Notes: generated by a model not told the origin, from the sequence alone. DNA of 34,539 nucleotides from Candidatus Thorarchaeota archaeon (GCA_013388835.1 JACAEL010000032.1:1-34539); one strand, 5' to 3'; shown: positions 16,397 through 24,547, counted from the first letter of the stretch. Made by a program: numbers and translations.

Positions 16397-17108
16397 CTTC
16401 CCCACCTCCCTGTTGGTCCACGAATTGTCCGTCACGCATAATGTAAAGTCGGTCCATCTTCCTGCCGACATCGGGGTCGTGAGTCACCACTATCAGTGTG
16501 CCGCCTTCGGCTTTGGTCAGTTGTATCAGGACCTTCATTATCTCCTCGCCGGTCCGACTGTCTAGGTCTCCTGTGGGCTCGTCCGCCTGATCCTCGACTG
16601 AACTTGAAGCACCCGCTGGTTTGGCCAGAGCACGCGCTATCGCTACACGCTGCTGTTCACCGCCTGACAACTCATCGGGACGATGCTCCGCTCTATCAGC
16701 AAGTCCGACGACGCTCAAGAGGTGGTCGACACGTTCTTTGCGGTCACTCTCCTCTACTCCTGCAATGACAAGCGGGAGTTCCACGTTCTCATACGCGGAC
16801 AATACGGGCAGCAGGTTGAAGAACTGAAAGATGAAACTGATCTTGTCCCGCCTGACTCTGGTCAGCTGCCGTTCGTTCATCTGGGTGATGTCCACACCGT
16901 CAATCACTACTCTGCCAGATGTCGGCCTGTCAAGCGCACCAATCATGTTGAGGAGGGTTGTCTTGCCCGAGCCGCTCGGTCCCATGATCCCGATGGAGGC
17001 GCCTCGCTCCACCTTCAGCGACACTCCTCTCAGCGCTTGAACCTCGACTTCTCCCATAGAATAGACACGCGAAACGCGTTCAAGGTCGATAACGTACGGC
17101 GCTTCCAC
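16374..17108 (-). CDS. ABC transporter ATPase, LolD/MacB type, with aberrant Walker B strand
   Basis: This is the first gene of the export operon. It has Walker A GPSGSGKT, Q-loop FQFFNLLP, signature LSGGEQQRVAIARALA and the H-loop VVTHD, all standard for the LolD/MacB ATPases. The Walker B strand is odd: instead of about seven mostly hydrophobic residues, the sequence between ALA and DEPTGDLD is KPAGASSSVEDQA, longer and polar (DNA 16584-16622). The downstream DEPTGDLD, including the catalytic Glu, is intact and in frame. Two GTG starts are possible; GTG 17108 has GGAGAGG 6 nt upstream, while 17123 has no ribosome site. The end overlaps the permease start. Activity may be altered unless this is a sequencing or assembly error. 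Confidence 0.85.
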   Translation of the reverse strand: MEAPYVIDLERVSRVYSMGEVEVQALRGVSLKVERGASIGIMGPSGSGKTTLLNMIGALDRPTSGRVVIDGVDITQMNERQLTRVRRDKISFIFQFFNLLPVLSAYENVELPLVIAGVEESDRKERVDHLLSVVGLADRAEHRPDELSGGEQQRVAIARALAKPAGASSSVEDQADEPTGDLDSRTGEEIMKVLIQLTKAEGGTLIVVTHDPDVGRKMDRLYIMRDGQFVDQQGGGEVGCARYI

Positions 17109-17220
17109 GAAGATCCTCTCCACGTGAATACTCAGTCAAACCGAAGTCCGACGGACGCACATAAGCATCACGGTTCACGTACTGCTGCAAGTGTTGGAAC
17201 GGTTCTACAGTGGTCGAAGA

Positions 17221-17229
17221 CTTTATCTA
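17221..17229 (+). promoter_or_regulatory. TATA-like box of the four-helix membrane protein gene
   Basis: CTTTATCTA lies 48 nt before the ATG at 17277. Transcription start would be near 17250. It is in the divergent gap between this gene and the ABC operon. Confidence 0.45.
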
Positions 17230-17276
17230 TGCGCGGGCCTCTCTGCATATAGAATAGTTTAGTGAGAAGCTGCAAT

Positions 17277-17918
17277 ATGGCCGAGAGCGCTCTGTCCATG
17301 CACTACGAGTTCTTCTCGTGGAAGGGTTTCATGGTGGGAGCTACTATGATTGCACTCCTGCTCATCGTGCAGTCGTGGCTGGGTTTTCCAGCAGTGTGGT
17401 CGCAGAGAGCGATTGACTATGTGCTGTTCATAGTCGTATCGGCCGTAGTCGTAGGCACTGCATCAGGAAGCGTGTTGGTCTATCTGATACCCCCTGACCA
17501 AGATGTCATCGGTGTCAGTGGCTTGGGGAGTGACGCAGGTGCTCAACATGTCTCGTTGGTGCTCGTCCTTCTTGGTCTTCTTCAGCCCATGATGACCGGG
17601 TTCGTCTACTTCTTCGAGTACTTCGGTAATGACCCTCTGATCGTTGTGTGGGTCGTTCTCAGCTTCGCCGCTCCAAGTGCCGGTCTTGCCGAAGCGATGT
17701 ATGATAGGCAGGCCGCAATTGCACAGGACCTGCGCGCGTACTTCTCACATCACGACAGACTCGACTTGGTGAGACTTGACTGGCTTCACGGACACGGACC
17801 TAGGAATGCAGTATATCGGATGGGCATGTTGGAAAGCGCTGCCAAGAAGGTCAAGTACTTGAAGGTCGTCGGTCACGAAATAGTTCGAGACAAGGATACT
17901 ATTCCTGTCACCCAGTAG
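17277..17918 (+). CDS. Four-helix membrane protein of unknown function
   Basis: This 213-aa protein (counted from ATG 17277; an in-frame GTG lies at 17262) has four hydrophobic helices (about residues 13-35, 42-68, 87-112 and 115-138) and a soluble C-terminal region of about 75 residues rich in charged residues (ESAAKKVKYLKVVGHEIVRD). No family or catalytic motif was recognised. It is divergent from the ABC export operon and converges on the zinc-finger gene, the two coding ends overlapping by 11 nt. Confidence 0.65.
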   Translation: MAESALSMHYEFFSWKGFMVGATMIALLLIVQSWLGFPAVWSQRAIDYVLFIVVSAVVVGTASGSVLVYLIPPDQDVIGVSGLGSDAGAQHVSLVLVLLGLLQPMMTGFVYFFEYFGNDPLIVVWVVLSFAAPSAGLAEAMYDRQAAIAQDLRAYFSHHDRLDLVRLDWLHGHGPRNAVYRMGMLESAAKKVKYLKVVGHEIVRDKDTIPVTQ

Positions 17919-18237
17919 GCTTTCCACTACTGTGCCTCTTCTTCATGTGGACGGTCAGACCCAGTTCAGTCCACGCTATCCATGCGCACTTCAGGCATGA
18001 GAACTTCTGACTGCCGAGCCCGAATCTGGGGGGTGCCTTCTCCTCAAGGTCGTAGACCGTACCGCCGTAGCCGCTCTGTTTCCTTGTGACCACCTTGAAG
18101 CGTTTCGTGAAACACTCCATGCAGATTCCGATACTTCGTCTCTGCTCACTGACGAAACTGTCCTCCAGTGTCTTAATGGGCCCTTCTGGCTCGATTTCCT
18201 TTCCACAGCTCTCACAGAGTTCGACGATACGCAGCAC
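17908..18237 (-). CDS. Small zinc-finger protein (CxxC pairs plus C2H2 finger)
   Basis: This 109-aa protein has two CxxC pairs in its N-terminal half (C8/C11 and C39/C42), which can form one zinc site. A classical C2H2 finger follows at the C-terminus: C81-x2-C84-x12-H97-x4-H102. Such small proteins are common in archaea and may bind DNA, RNA or protein; the role here is not evident. A minus-strand TATATG element lies about 70-80 nt upstream. The 190-nt gap upstream separates it from the GTPase-like gene on the same strand. Confidence 0.7.
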   Translation of the reverse strand: MLRIVELCESCGKEIEPEGPIKTLEDSFVSEQRRSIGICMECFTKRFKVVTRKQSGYGGTVYDLEEKAPPRFGLGSQKFSCLKCAWIAWTELGLTVHMKKRHSSGKPTG

Positions 18238-18305
18238 CTTCCCTATACTGGTTGCGGCAGCGCAGCTCTTTCACAATCGCGTTCCAATGTGATGTCGCAT
18301 AACAT

Positions 18306-18315
18306 CCATATATGT
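18306..18315 (-). promoter_or_regulatory. TATA-like box of the zinc-finger gene
   Basis: On the minus strand the sequence reads ACATATATGG, a close archaeal TATA match. Transcription start would be near 18285, giving a leader of about 48 nt. Confidence 0.4.
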
Positions 18316-18426
18316 CCAACTGATGCGCCTTCGTCAACATGTAGACACTTGCGGCTCGGCGCGCACATGTGACGTTCGTTGGACAGACAGTGTTGCTTCT
18401 GGGGTGACGAGTCCCGAAACCATTGC

Positions 18427-19830
18427 TCACTGCTTTTCCAGTGTGTATTGGACATGTAGTTCCGCGGCAGTCCGGAATGCAGTCACGACGCCTTCAGATG
18501 TGAGGCAGCTGGTCTCGATGAAGGCCACTGGGTGGAGCTTGCCTTGAGAGCCGAGCTTGGTTGCCAGGTACTCAGCATACTTGAATCCCTCGTCGCTGGA
18601 CACGGGCTGCGGACCTCCATCCTCGATTTCATCACGCCTGAGATCCTTCTTGTTCGCGGTTATCACAACCGGAGGTAGTCCCTTGAGCACAAGGGAGACC
18701 TCCTTCAGCCAGAAGTCAACGCTCTCGAAACTCCACCTGTCCGATGCGGAGTACACTATCATGACGACCTGAGCGTCCGAGTAGAACTCCTTTCTGGTGA
18801 TGCCTGATTTCGCTGCATCATCAAAGCACCAGACGTTCAGTTGAACCCGATAGTCATCAAGCTCAAACACATGCTGGTACACATAGGGGCGATTGTCCTC
18901 CTCCGAGGCCAGTTTCACAAGACCGGCCTTTTGCATGAGGGTGTGCTTGCCCACCGTGTCCTCTCCCAGAATGAGGGCCTTTGCTTTGACAAGCGGTTTC
19001 ACAACGTGTTCGGGTGTCTTCCTTGATGTCGTAGGCACTCCGGTCGGGCCTGTTTCGCCTTCAGACACCGTGACTGTTCTTGGTGCGGCAGATGACACCG
19101 AAGTGGTGCCTTGTGCCTGTTCTGGAATGACTTCGGGTGCCGCTGCATGGCTCTTTGCGGAGGCGACTATCTCTTCCTGTCCGTCAATCCTCAGGGCTGA
19201 CCGCTTATGTGGTTGCTCAGGACTTGTCAAGCTGTCTTGCGGTCCCGCGGCAAGAAACGAGTCACTGAGCTTCTCAACAGCAGAGAGTGCCTGTTCAATG
19301 TCGACAAGGTCTGTTCCCGTGAGCGACGGCGCCTCCACCTTGATGGGTTCGAGTTCAATTATCGACTGTCTCTTCTTGGCGCGCACCTCTGGTTCGGGTT
19401 CTGTCAGCGTGTGAGGTGCAGCAGATGTCACAGGTTGAGCCATTGATGCAGTCGACTCCTGTGGCACTGTTGTCAATCGCTCGGCAGCTCTGACTGACAC
19501 CTCTTGGACGGCCGGCGTTGGTGTTCTTGCGTCCTGTCCGGACGGCTCCTCGACAACCGCACTAGCCGTCGACGTCTCCTCAGTCTCTTGCACCTGTGAG
19601 CCTACGAGTATGACCCTCACTTGGGGGACACCAATTCGAATCAGCGAGTCTCTGATTATGCTGGGTGCAAGCATCTTGCCCTTTGTCTTGAAGTAGACCT
19701 CAAGGTCCCCGAGTACTTCTTCGAAGGAGCGATTCTTGATCTTGATCTTCTTCTCCACTCTGCCCTTGTCACGGACCTCCACATACCCTGGCAGCAGAGT
19801 GATACCAACTGTTGTTCCGGGGACTATCAA
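18427..19830 (-). CDS. Long protein ending in a degenerate Ras/Rab-like GTPase domain
   Basis: This 467-aa protein has three parts. Residues 1-90 form a compact basic domain of unknown type (GYVEVRDKGRVEKKIKIKNR). Residues about 95-280 are a low-complexity Ser/Thr/Pro/Glu linker, probably disordered. Residues 284-467 are a small-GTPase fold. G1 reads GEDTVGKHT (289-297), with His where Ser/Thr normally binds magnesium. G3 reads FDDAAK (336-341) where DTAGQ is expected, so the conserved Gly and catalytic Gln are absent. G4 NKKD (393-396) and G5 ETSC (about 439) are intact. It may bind nucleotide with little hydrolysis. The start is TTG 19830; GGAGAA lies upstream within a palindrome (19841-19852). 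It is transcribed away from the phosphoribosyltransferase gene. Confidence 0.8.
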   Translation of the reverse strand: MIVPGTTVGITLLPGYVEVRDKGRVEKKIKIKNRSFEEVLGDLEVYFKTKGKMLAPSIIRDSLIRIGVPQVRVILVGSQVQETEETSTASAVVEEPSGQDARTPTPAVQEVSVRAAERLTTVPQESTASMAQPVTSAAPHTLTEPEPEVRAKKRQSIIELEPIKVEAPSLTGTDLVDIEQALSAVEKLSDSFLAAGPQDSLTSPEQPHKRSALRIDGQEEIVASAKSHAAAPEVIPEQAQGTTSVSSAAPRTVTVSEGETGPTGVPTTSRKTPEHVVKPLVKAKALILGEDTVGKHTLMQKAGLVKLASEEDNRPYVYQHVFELDDYRVQLNVWCFDDAAKSGITRKEFYSDAQVVMIVYSASDRWSFESVDFWLKEVSLVLKGLPPVVITANKKDLRRDEIEDGGPQPVSSDEGFKYAEYLATKLGSQGKLHPVAFIETSCLTSEGVVTAFRTAAELHVQYTLEKQ

Positions 19831-19840
19831 TTGGTTGCAC

Positions 19841-19852
19841 TTCTCCGGAGAA
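19841..19852. repeat. 12-nt palindrome upstream of the GTPase-like gene
   Basis: TTCTCCGGAGAA is perfectly palindromic and sits 10 nt before the TTG start. It includes the only purine-rich ribosome-site candidate, so it could be an operator or simply a ribosome site in a dyad. Confidence 0.3.
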
Positions 19853-20077
19853 ATTCCTCTTGCTCAGTCGTCGCTGGAGTTCTTAACAGTTTCGTAGCTC
19901 ATGCTGCTCTGCAGTGGTCTAGTAGTCGCCGAGAATCTAACACAATCGGTTTGCTGCATCACTGCCGCAGAGACTCGTTGACTTGTCAAATCAGCTTCTC
20001 AGGTCCTGTTGGTGGCTCATCGTTCATATCGTCACACAACGTTTCTGTTGGTCACTGTGAGGCGAATAGAAAGGATT

Positions 20078-20677
20078 ATGACCTACATGAACGGCTCACA
20101 AGCTGAGGTTAGGACCGTGACTGAAGTTGACTTTCGCGAGTATGTCGAGGTGATTCGAAACTGGCCACAGCCCGGCATGGCCGTCTGCGATATCAGCAGA
20201 CTCCTCGAACACCCAACCGTCTTCCATGAGGCTGTTGTCACACTTGCCCGACCCCTCGTTGAGCTCAAGCCGAACAAGGTGATTGGAATCGAGCAGCGGG
20301 GCCTTGCCTTGGGGAGTGCCATTGCCTACTTCCTGGGATGCGGGATTGTCCCTGCTCGTTCAATAGCATATCTGCCCGATGACTACAGTCGTCCGGTGGA
20401 GTTCCTGCCCGCCAGCAGGTTTGCTGACCGACGACTTGCGCTGGTCTCCGACTCGATTGATCCCGGCGATAGAGTGGCGATAGTTGACGATTGGCTCGTT
20501 CAGGGCACCTCAGTCCTTGCAGTTGCCAAGGTTGTTGAAAAGTTGGGCGCATCCGTCGTTGGTGTGGCGTGCGTCATAAACAATATGTCGGAGACAAGGA
20601 GAAAGATGCTGGGGCGTCCTGAGATACACTGTCTCATCAGGAACCTCGAAACGGATGCCCTGCATCCGCTCGACTGA
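20078..20677 (+). CDS. apt: Adenine phosphoribosyltransferase-like protein
   Basis: This 199-aa type I phosphoribosyltransferase is closest to adenine phosphoribosyltransferase (adenine + PRPP to AMP + PPi; purine salvage). The N-terminal hood motif NWPQPGMAVCDISRLLEHP (about residues 28-46) matches the APRT pattern FPxPGIxFxDITPLL. The PRPP loop is VAIVDDWLVQGTS (133-145). It keeps the paired acids but reads VQGTS where ATGGT is usual, and the flexible-loop region (PARSIAYLPDDYS) also differs from the KxGKLP consensus. Substrate preference may therefore be changed. The frame opens at 20009, but ATG 20078 gives the normal N-terminus; no strong ribosome site is visible. It converges on the acyl-CoA ligase gene, separated by a terminator. 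Confidence 0.8.
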   Translation: MTYMNGSQAEVRTVTEVDFREYVEVIRNWPQPGMAVCDISRLLEHPTVFHEAVVTLARPLVELKPNKVIGIEQRGLALGSAIAYFLGCGIVPARSIAYLPDDYSRPVEFLPASRFADRRLALVSDSIDPGDRVAIVDDWLVQGTSVLAVAKVVEKLGASVVGVACVINNMSETRRKMLGRPEIHCLIRNLETDALHPLD

Positions 20678-20712
20678 TCTGCCTGTTGAATGCAGCATGT
20701 CGAAAAGAAAGG

Positions 20713-20749
20713 AAAAAACCAATGAGTCAGAGCCTGACGACTCTGACTC
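20713..20749 (-). terminator. Intrinsic terminator-like hairpin after the acyl-CoA ligase gene
   Basis: A perfect 9-bp inverted repeat, GAGTCAGAG/CTCTGACTC with an 8-nt loop (20724-20749), is followed on the minus strand by ATTGG and then six T residues and further T-rich sequence. It begins 8 nt after the ligase stop codon. This is a textbook hairpin plus T-run on the minus strand, and may also mark the 3' end of the convergent apt transcript. Confidence 0.7.
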
Positions 20750-20757
20750 GTCTATGT

Positions 20758-22431
20758 CTACTTCTTCTCAGCCTCTCTGAGTTCTCGCCTGAGCACCTTA
20801 CCAACCATCGACTTTGGCAGTGTCTCGACAAATTCAACATGGGTGGGTACCTTATACACTGCCATCCGTTCCTTGCAGAACTGCCGAATCTCGTCAGCTG
20901 TGGCTGTTTGTCCCGGGTGCAGGACCACGAAGGCTTTCACGGTTTCGCCTCGCTTTTCATCCGGCACGCCAATCACTGCCGCCTCCTTGACTTTCGGATG
21001 CTCGAACAGGACTTCCTCGACGTCTCGGGGCCACACCTTGTAACCGCTTGCGTTTATCAGGTCCTTCTTGCGGTCAACAATGTACGTCCAGCCCTCGGGA
21101 TCCATCTTGGCAATGTCACCTGTGAAGAGCCATCCGTCAGGACTCAGAACGTCAGCAGTCTCGTCAGGACGGTTGTGGTATCCCTTCATGACCTGAGGAC
21201 CCTTCACTGCAAGTTCTCCAATCTCGCCAAAGGGCAGGGTCTTGGACCGGTCGTCAAGATCGACAATCTTGCAGTCCGTGCTAGGAACTGGAAGACCAAT
21301 CGCGCCTATCTTCCGGAGTTTCTTGTCGAGCGGGTTTGCGTGCGTGACAGGTGACGCTTCAGACAGTCCGTATCCCTCGATGATTGTCGAGTTGGTTGTC
21401 TCCTCGAACCTTCTTGTCACTTCAGCCGGCAGAGCCATTGCTCCCGCGATAGACAGCTTCAGTGATGTCAGGTCGTACTTCTTGATGTCCGGGTGGCTGT
21501 AGAGGGCAATCGCCATTGTCGCGACAGTCGGGAAGTATGTTGGCCGCATCTTGGTGATGCTCTTGAGAAGATGCGGTATGTCGCGAGCGTTCGGGACAAG
21601 GAGTATTCCACAACCCCATGATAGTGCAAGGTTCATCGACACAGTCTGTCCAAAGATGTGCTGGAGCGGCAGTGCAGCCACGAAGAGCTCCTTTCCTCTC
21701 TCTGAGAGACTTGACATCCATGCACCGCATTGTTCGCAGTTCGCCTTGAGGTTGTCGTGTGTGAGCATGGCGGCCTTCGGTATGCCTGTAGTCCCTCCAG
21801 TGAACTGGTAGACAGCAATGTCTGTCGCAGGATTGATGCTGACTGTCGGAGGAACTGGTTCTGTGTCCGCTATCCAGTCGTTCCACATGACGTCGCCCTC
21901 TCTTAGGGGTGGGACCTCCTTCATCTCATGCTTGAACCTCGTCTTGGGAGCAAGCACCTGCTTTATCTTGCTCATCATGTCCCACGCCGCGGTCACAATC
22001 ACATGCTCAAGATTGCTCTCCTGCCGCACGGCTTCGACTATCTTGTAGAAGAAGTTCAAGACTACAATGACCTTTGCCTTGGTGTCTTGGAGGTAGGTTC
22101 TCAGTTCCTTGGGCATGCTCAATGGGTTGATTGGAGCTATGGTTGCGCCACATTTCAGAGCACCATAGTAAGCAATCACGAACTGCGGGACGTTCGGTAG
22201 CATTAGGGCAACCGTGTCTCCCTTCTTGACACCCATCTTCGCAAAGCCATTGGCAGCCCGATTGACGAGCTCACCCAGCCTGCTATATGTGACTTCTACT
22301 CCCTCGAAATGCAGTGCTCTCCCATCAGGGAACTCCTCAACTGCCTTGTCAAGGTAGGCCCAAAGAGGCCCGGGCGGTATCTTGATTTCTGCGGGGATGC
22401 TTCCGTACAGCTTGTGCCATGGTCGTTCCAT
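20758..22431 (-). CDS. Long-chain fatty-acyl-CoA ligase (AMP-forming)
   Basis: This 557-aa member of the ANL superfamily activates a carboxylic acid with ATP and CoA. Seen in order: P-loop YQFTGGTTGIPKAAMLTHDN, hinge and acceptor motifs including EGYGLSEASPVTHANP, GWLFTGDIAKMDPEGW, DRKKDLINASGYKVWPRDVE, and the catalytic lysine near the end in PKSMVGKVLRRELRE. This pattern and length fit FadD-type long- or medium-chain ligases; acid chain length is not determinable. The frame extends to 22491, but ATG 22431 follows GAGGAGAG by about 8 nt and gives a standard FadD N-terminus. A clear terminator follows the stop. It is downstream of the peptidase gene on the same strand, but a structured 334-nt gap argues for separate transcription. 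Confidence 0.9.
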   Translation of the reverse strand: MERPWHKLYGSIPAEIKIPPGPLWAYLDKAVEEFPDGRALHFEGVEVTYSRLGELVNRAANGFAKMGVKKGDTVALMLPNVPQFVIAYYGALKCGATIAPINPLSMPKELRTYLQDTKAKVIVVLNFFYKIVEAVRQESNLEHVIVTAAWDMMSKIKQVLAPKTRFKHEMKEVPPLREGDVMWNDWIADTEPVPPTVSINPATDIAVYQFTGGTTGIPKAAMLTHDNLKANCEQCGAWMSSLSERGKELFVAALPLQHIFGQTVSMNLALSWGCGILLVPNARDIPHLLKSITKMRPTYFPTVATMAIALYSHPDIKKYDLTSLKLSIAGAMALPAEVTRRFEETTNSTIIEGYGLSEASPVTHANPLDKKLRKIGAIGLPVPSTDCKIVDLDDRSKTLPFGEIGELAVKGPQVMKGYHNRPDETADVLSPDGWLFTGDIAKMDPEGWTYIVDRKKDLINASGYKVWPRDVEEVLFEHPKVKEAAVIGVPDEKRGETVKAFVVLHPGQTATADEIRQFCKERMAVYKVPTHVEFVETLPKSMVGKVLRRELREAEKK

Positions 22432-22765
22432 TGTCTTCTCTCCTCGCTTTCTTGCGAAAACAGAATGTAAAACCGATTCAAGGGCGGCCATTTATCCCTT
22501 TTGGGCGTTCGGGAGCAGCAGGTGAAGTGAAGCATAAAACTACAGGTCATCTAGGTCATGTACAGCCCTGTTCGAATTCCGCGGCACCCATTGTGCGCAG
22601 CTGTAAGCCGATGTCTTGTAGCGGGTCTTCCTCCATCGGTTGCGACCACAAGGTTGTAATGCAAAAGACTATTGTCCAGGTAGTGGATGAGGGCTCATGG
22701 CGGAGTGGCCGGTCACCCCGCCAAGGTCCTCTGAGATCTGTTGATTTCACACTCCAGAGGCGTCC
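22432..22765. other. Intergenic region of 334 nt with strong hairpins
   Basis: The gap between pepF (stop at 22766) and the ligase start holds no supported gene. A strong stem-loop, GGCGGAGTG/CACCCCGCC (eight of nine pairs, 6-nt loop), lies at 22699-22722. A second inverted repeat, CCTCTG/CAGAGG, spans about 22728-22760. Both are just downstream of the pepF stop, and there is no T-run. A T-loop-like TTCGAAT at 22571-22577 has no tRNA around it. The GAGGAGAG ribosome site of the ligase lies at the left end. Confidence 0.45.
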
Positions 22766-24547
22766 TTACAGTGCTGCCTCGAACAGCTTCACGAACTCCT
22801 TGAACTGGTCGATGCCCTTCTGCCAGAACGCCTCGCTCGTTATGTCAAACCCAATCTCGGCCGCTAGGTCTCTGGGCGACCTGCTCGACCCAGCGGACAG
22901 TATCTTCTTGAGCTTGGGCACGAATGACTTGCCTTGTTCCTTGTAGAGCCGGTACATGGCGTAGACAAACAGCTGAGCATAGACGTATGGGTAGTTGTAG
23001 TAGCGGAAGTTGGGTATGTAGAAGTGCAACTTCATTGTCCACCACCACTTCATCTGTGGAAGCCACTCGACAGCATCACCGTACATCTTGTCTCTTGCCT
23101 TCATCCAGAGTTCTGAAACCTTCTCTCCATCGAGGTACGTCCCCTTCTCAAGAGCCTCGTAGAGGAGCGTTTCAAACCAGTATCTGGTTGAGACCTGAAA
23201 TGCAGCTTCGCCGAACTCGTCGCAGACCGTTGCCAGTATTGCACGTCGTTCCTCCTTGGACTTGGCTTTGGCCAGCATCTTCTCGGTCAGCAGGAGTTCC
23301 CCGAATATCGAGCCGGTCTCTGCGATGCATGCGCCAATCTCATAGTTTGAGGGCTTCTGCGCACGGGTGCCAAGGTACGCGTGGAGGGCATGGCCGAGCT
23401 CGTGCGCGGATGTGTAGACGTCCCCCATGTTACCGTTGAAGCTCTGGAGAATGTAGGCGCTCTTGCCTTTCAGCCAGGTCGCACAGAATGCTCCTGAGGT
23501 CTTTCCTTTTCGGACTTCGCCGTCAAGGTGGCGTCGGGAATACATCTCCTCAATCCACTTGCCGGCCTCCTCGTCGAAGTCGGTGTAGGCCTCGACAATG
23601 AGGCGTCTGGACTCCTCCCATTGATATTTCTTCTCGGGCGCATTGGGAAGCGGTGCTATTATGTCCCAGTTGCCAAGCTTTGGGAGGCCCATGGCCTTCG
23701 CCTTCAGCTTCAGGTAGTCCCTGTAGGTCCCAACGTTCTTCTCAATCGTGGCCATGAGCGCGCTGATTGTCTCCTCATCGACATCGTTGTCAATCAGACT
23801 CTGCGTCAACGGACTCGGCCACTTCCTCAGCCTACACACCTCCATGTGGTCCGAACAGACTGCCCGGAGTGCGGACGACCACACGATTTCATCCTTTCCC
23901 AAGGTTTCATAGACGGTCTGGTTTGCTCTCCTCCTCACCTCCCTGTCAGGACTCTGGTATAGACCGATGATCTCTCCATATGGCAGAGTCTTCTTCTGGC
24001 CGTCAACCTCAATCTCGAAAGTCCTAGTTGCAAGCCAATCGCTCTGGAGCTGCGACCACGCGTTTATGCCGTTCTTGTCCTTCATTATGATGAGCTGCTC
24101 TGCCTCCTCGGTTAGCATATGGGGGATTCTTCTTGCTATTCTCTCAAGCCTGTGCCTGTACTCGCCCAGTGCGGGGCCATTGACAATCTTTGGCTTCTCT
24201 CGAATCAGCTGTCCTAACTCAATGTCGACGAAGGCAGTGTTCTGTTGAACTAGCATGCCAGCGTTCCGTGAGTTGTCAAACAGACGCTTGGCGACATCTT
24301 GTGTCATGTCCGCGTTGTACATCAGGTTCGCGTAGAGGAAATAGCCCTGGAACTCCTCCATCATCTGGTCTCCTTCCTCAAGCATCTGGCTCACTTGCTT
24401 GGCAGTGAGTCGTCGGATCTTGCCTCGGTATTTCTCCCGGTATTCCTCTGATGCCTTGACGGCAGCCTTAAGTCGCTCCGATATGAAGTCGGGGTTGTCA
24501 ATCTCCACAAGCTGTGACAAGTCCCACTTCATCTCTTGCAGTGTCAT
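22766..24547 (-). CDS. pepF: Oligoendopeptidase F, peptidase family M3
   Basis: This 593-aa zinc peptidase cleaves short peptides in the cytoplasm. The M3B layout is complete: an N-terminal helical region (residues 1-190), then the catalytic domain with HELGH at 382-386 (two zinc His and the catalytic Glu), and the third ligand Glu in ACIAETGS about 25 residues later. A Tyr-rich stretch near the C-terminus (PNFRYYNYPYVYAQLF) is typical of the family's substrate-binding Tyr/His region. Length matches bacterial and archaeal PepF (about 600 aa). No signal peptide is present. On the minus strand a GCAGCC/GGCTGC hairpin and a TTAA-centred element (CTCTTAAGC) lie 12-40 nt upstream of the ATG and may be promoter elements. 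Confidence 0.93.
   Translation of the reverse strand: MTLQEMKWDLSQLVEIDNPDFISERLKAAVKASEEYREKYRGKIRRLTAKQVSQMLEEGDQMMEEFQGYFLYANLMYNADMTQDVAKRLFDNSRNAGMLVQQNTAFVDIELGQLIREKPKIVNGPALGEYRHRLERIARRIPHMLTEEAEQLIIMKDKNGINAWSQLQSDWLATRTFEIEVDGQKKTLPYGEIIGLYQSPDREVRRRANQTVYETLGKDEIVWSSALRAVCSDHMEVCRLRKWPSPLTQSLIDNDVDEETISALMATIEKNVGTYRDYLKLKAKAMGLPKLGNWDIIAPLPNAPEKKYQWEESRRLIVEAYTDFDEEAGKWIEEMYSRRHLDGEVRKGKTSGAFCATWLKGKSAYILQSFNGNMGDVYTSAHELGHALHAYLGTRAQKPSNYEIGACIAETGSIFGELLLTEKMLAKAKSKEERRAILATVCDEFGEAAFQVSTRYWFETLLYEALEKGTYLDGEKVSELWMKARDKMYGDAVEWLPQMKWWWTMKLHFYIPNFRYYNYPYVYAQLFVYAMYRLYKEQGKSFVPKLKKILSAGSSRSPRDLAAEIGFDITSEAFWQKGIDQFKEFVKLFEAAL

Noticed and set aside
13571-16471. Upstream start of the second permease at 16471
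   Set aside because: It would overlap the ATPase gene by about 100 nt; better starts with a ribosome site exist at 16396/16390.
18212-18430. 72-codon minus-strand ORF before the zinc-finger gene
   Set aside because: It spans the likely TATA box of that gene and shows no protein-like pattern.
22565-22600. Possible tRNA 3' half (TTCGAAT T-loop-like sequence)
   Set aside because: The flanking bases do not form a 5-bp T stem on either strand and no D-arm, anticodon arm or acceptor stem fits.
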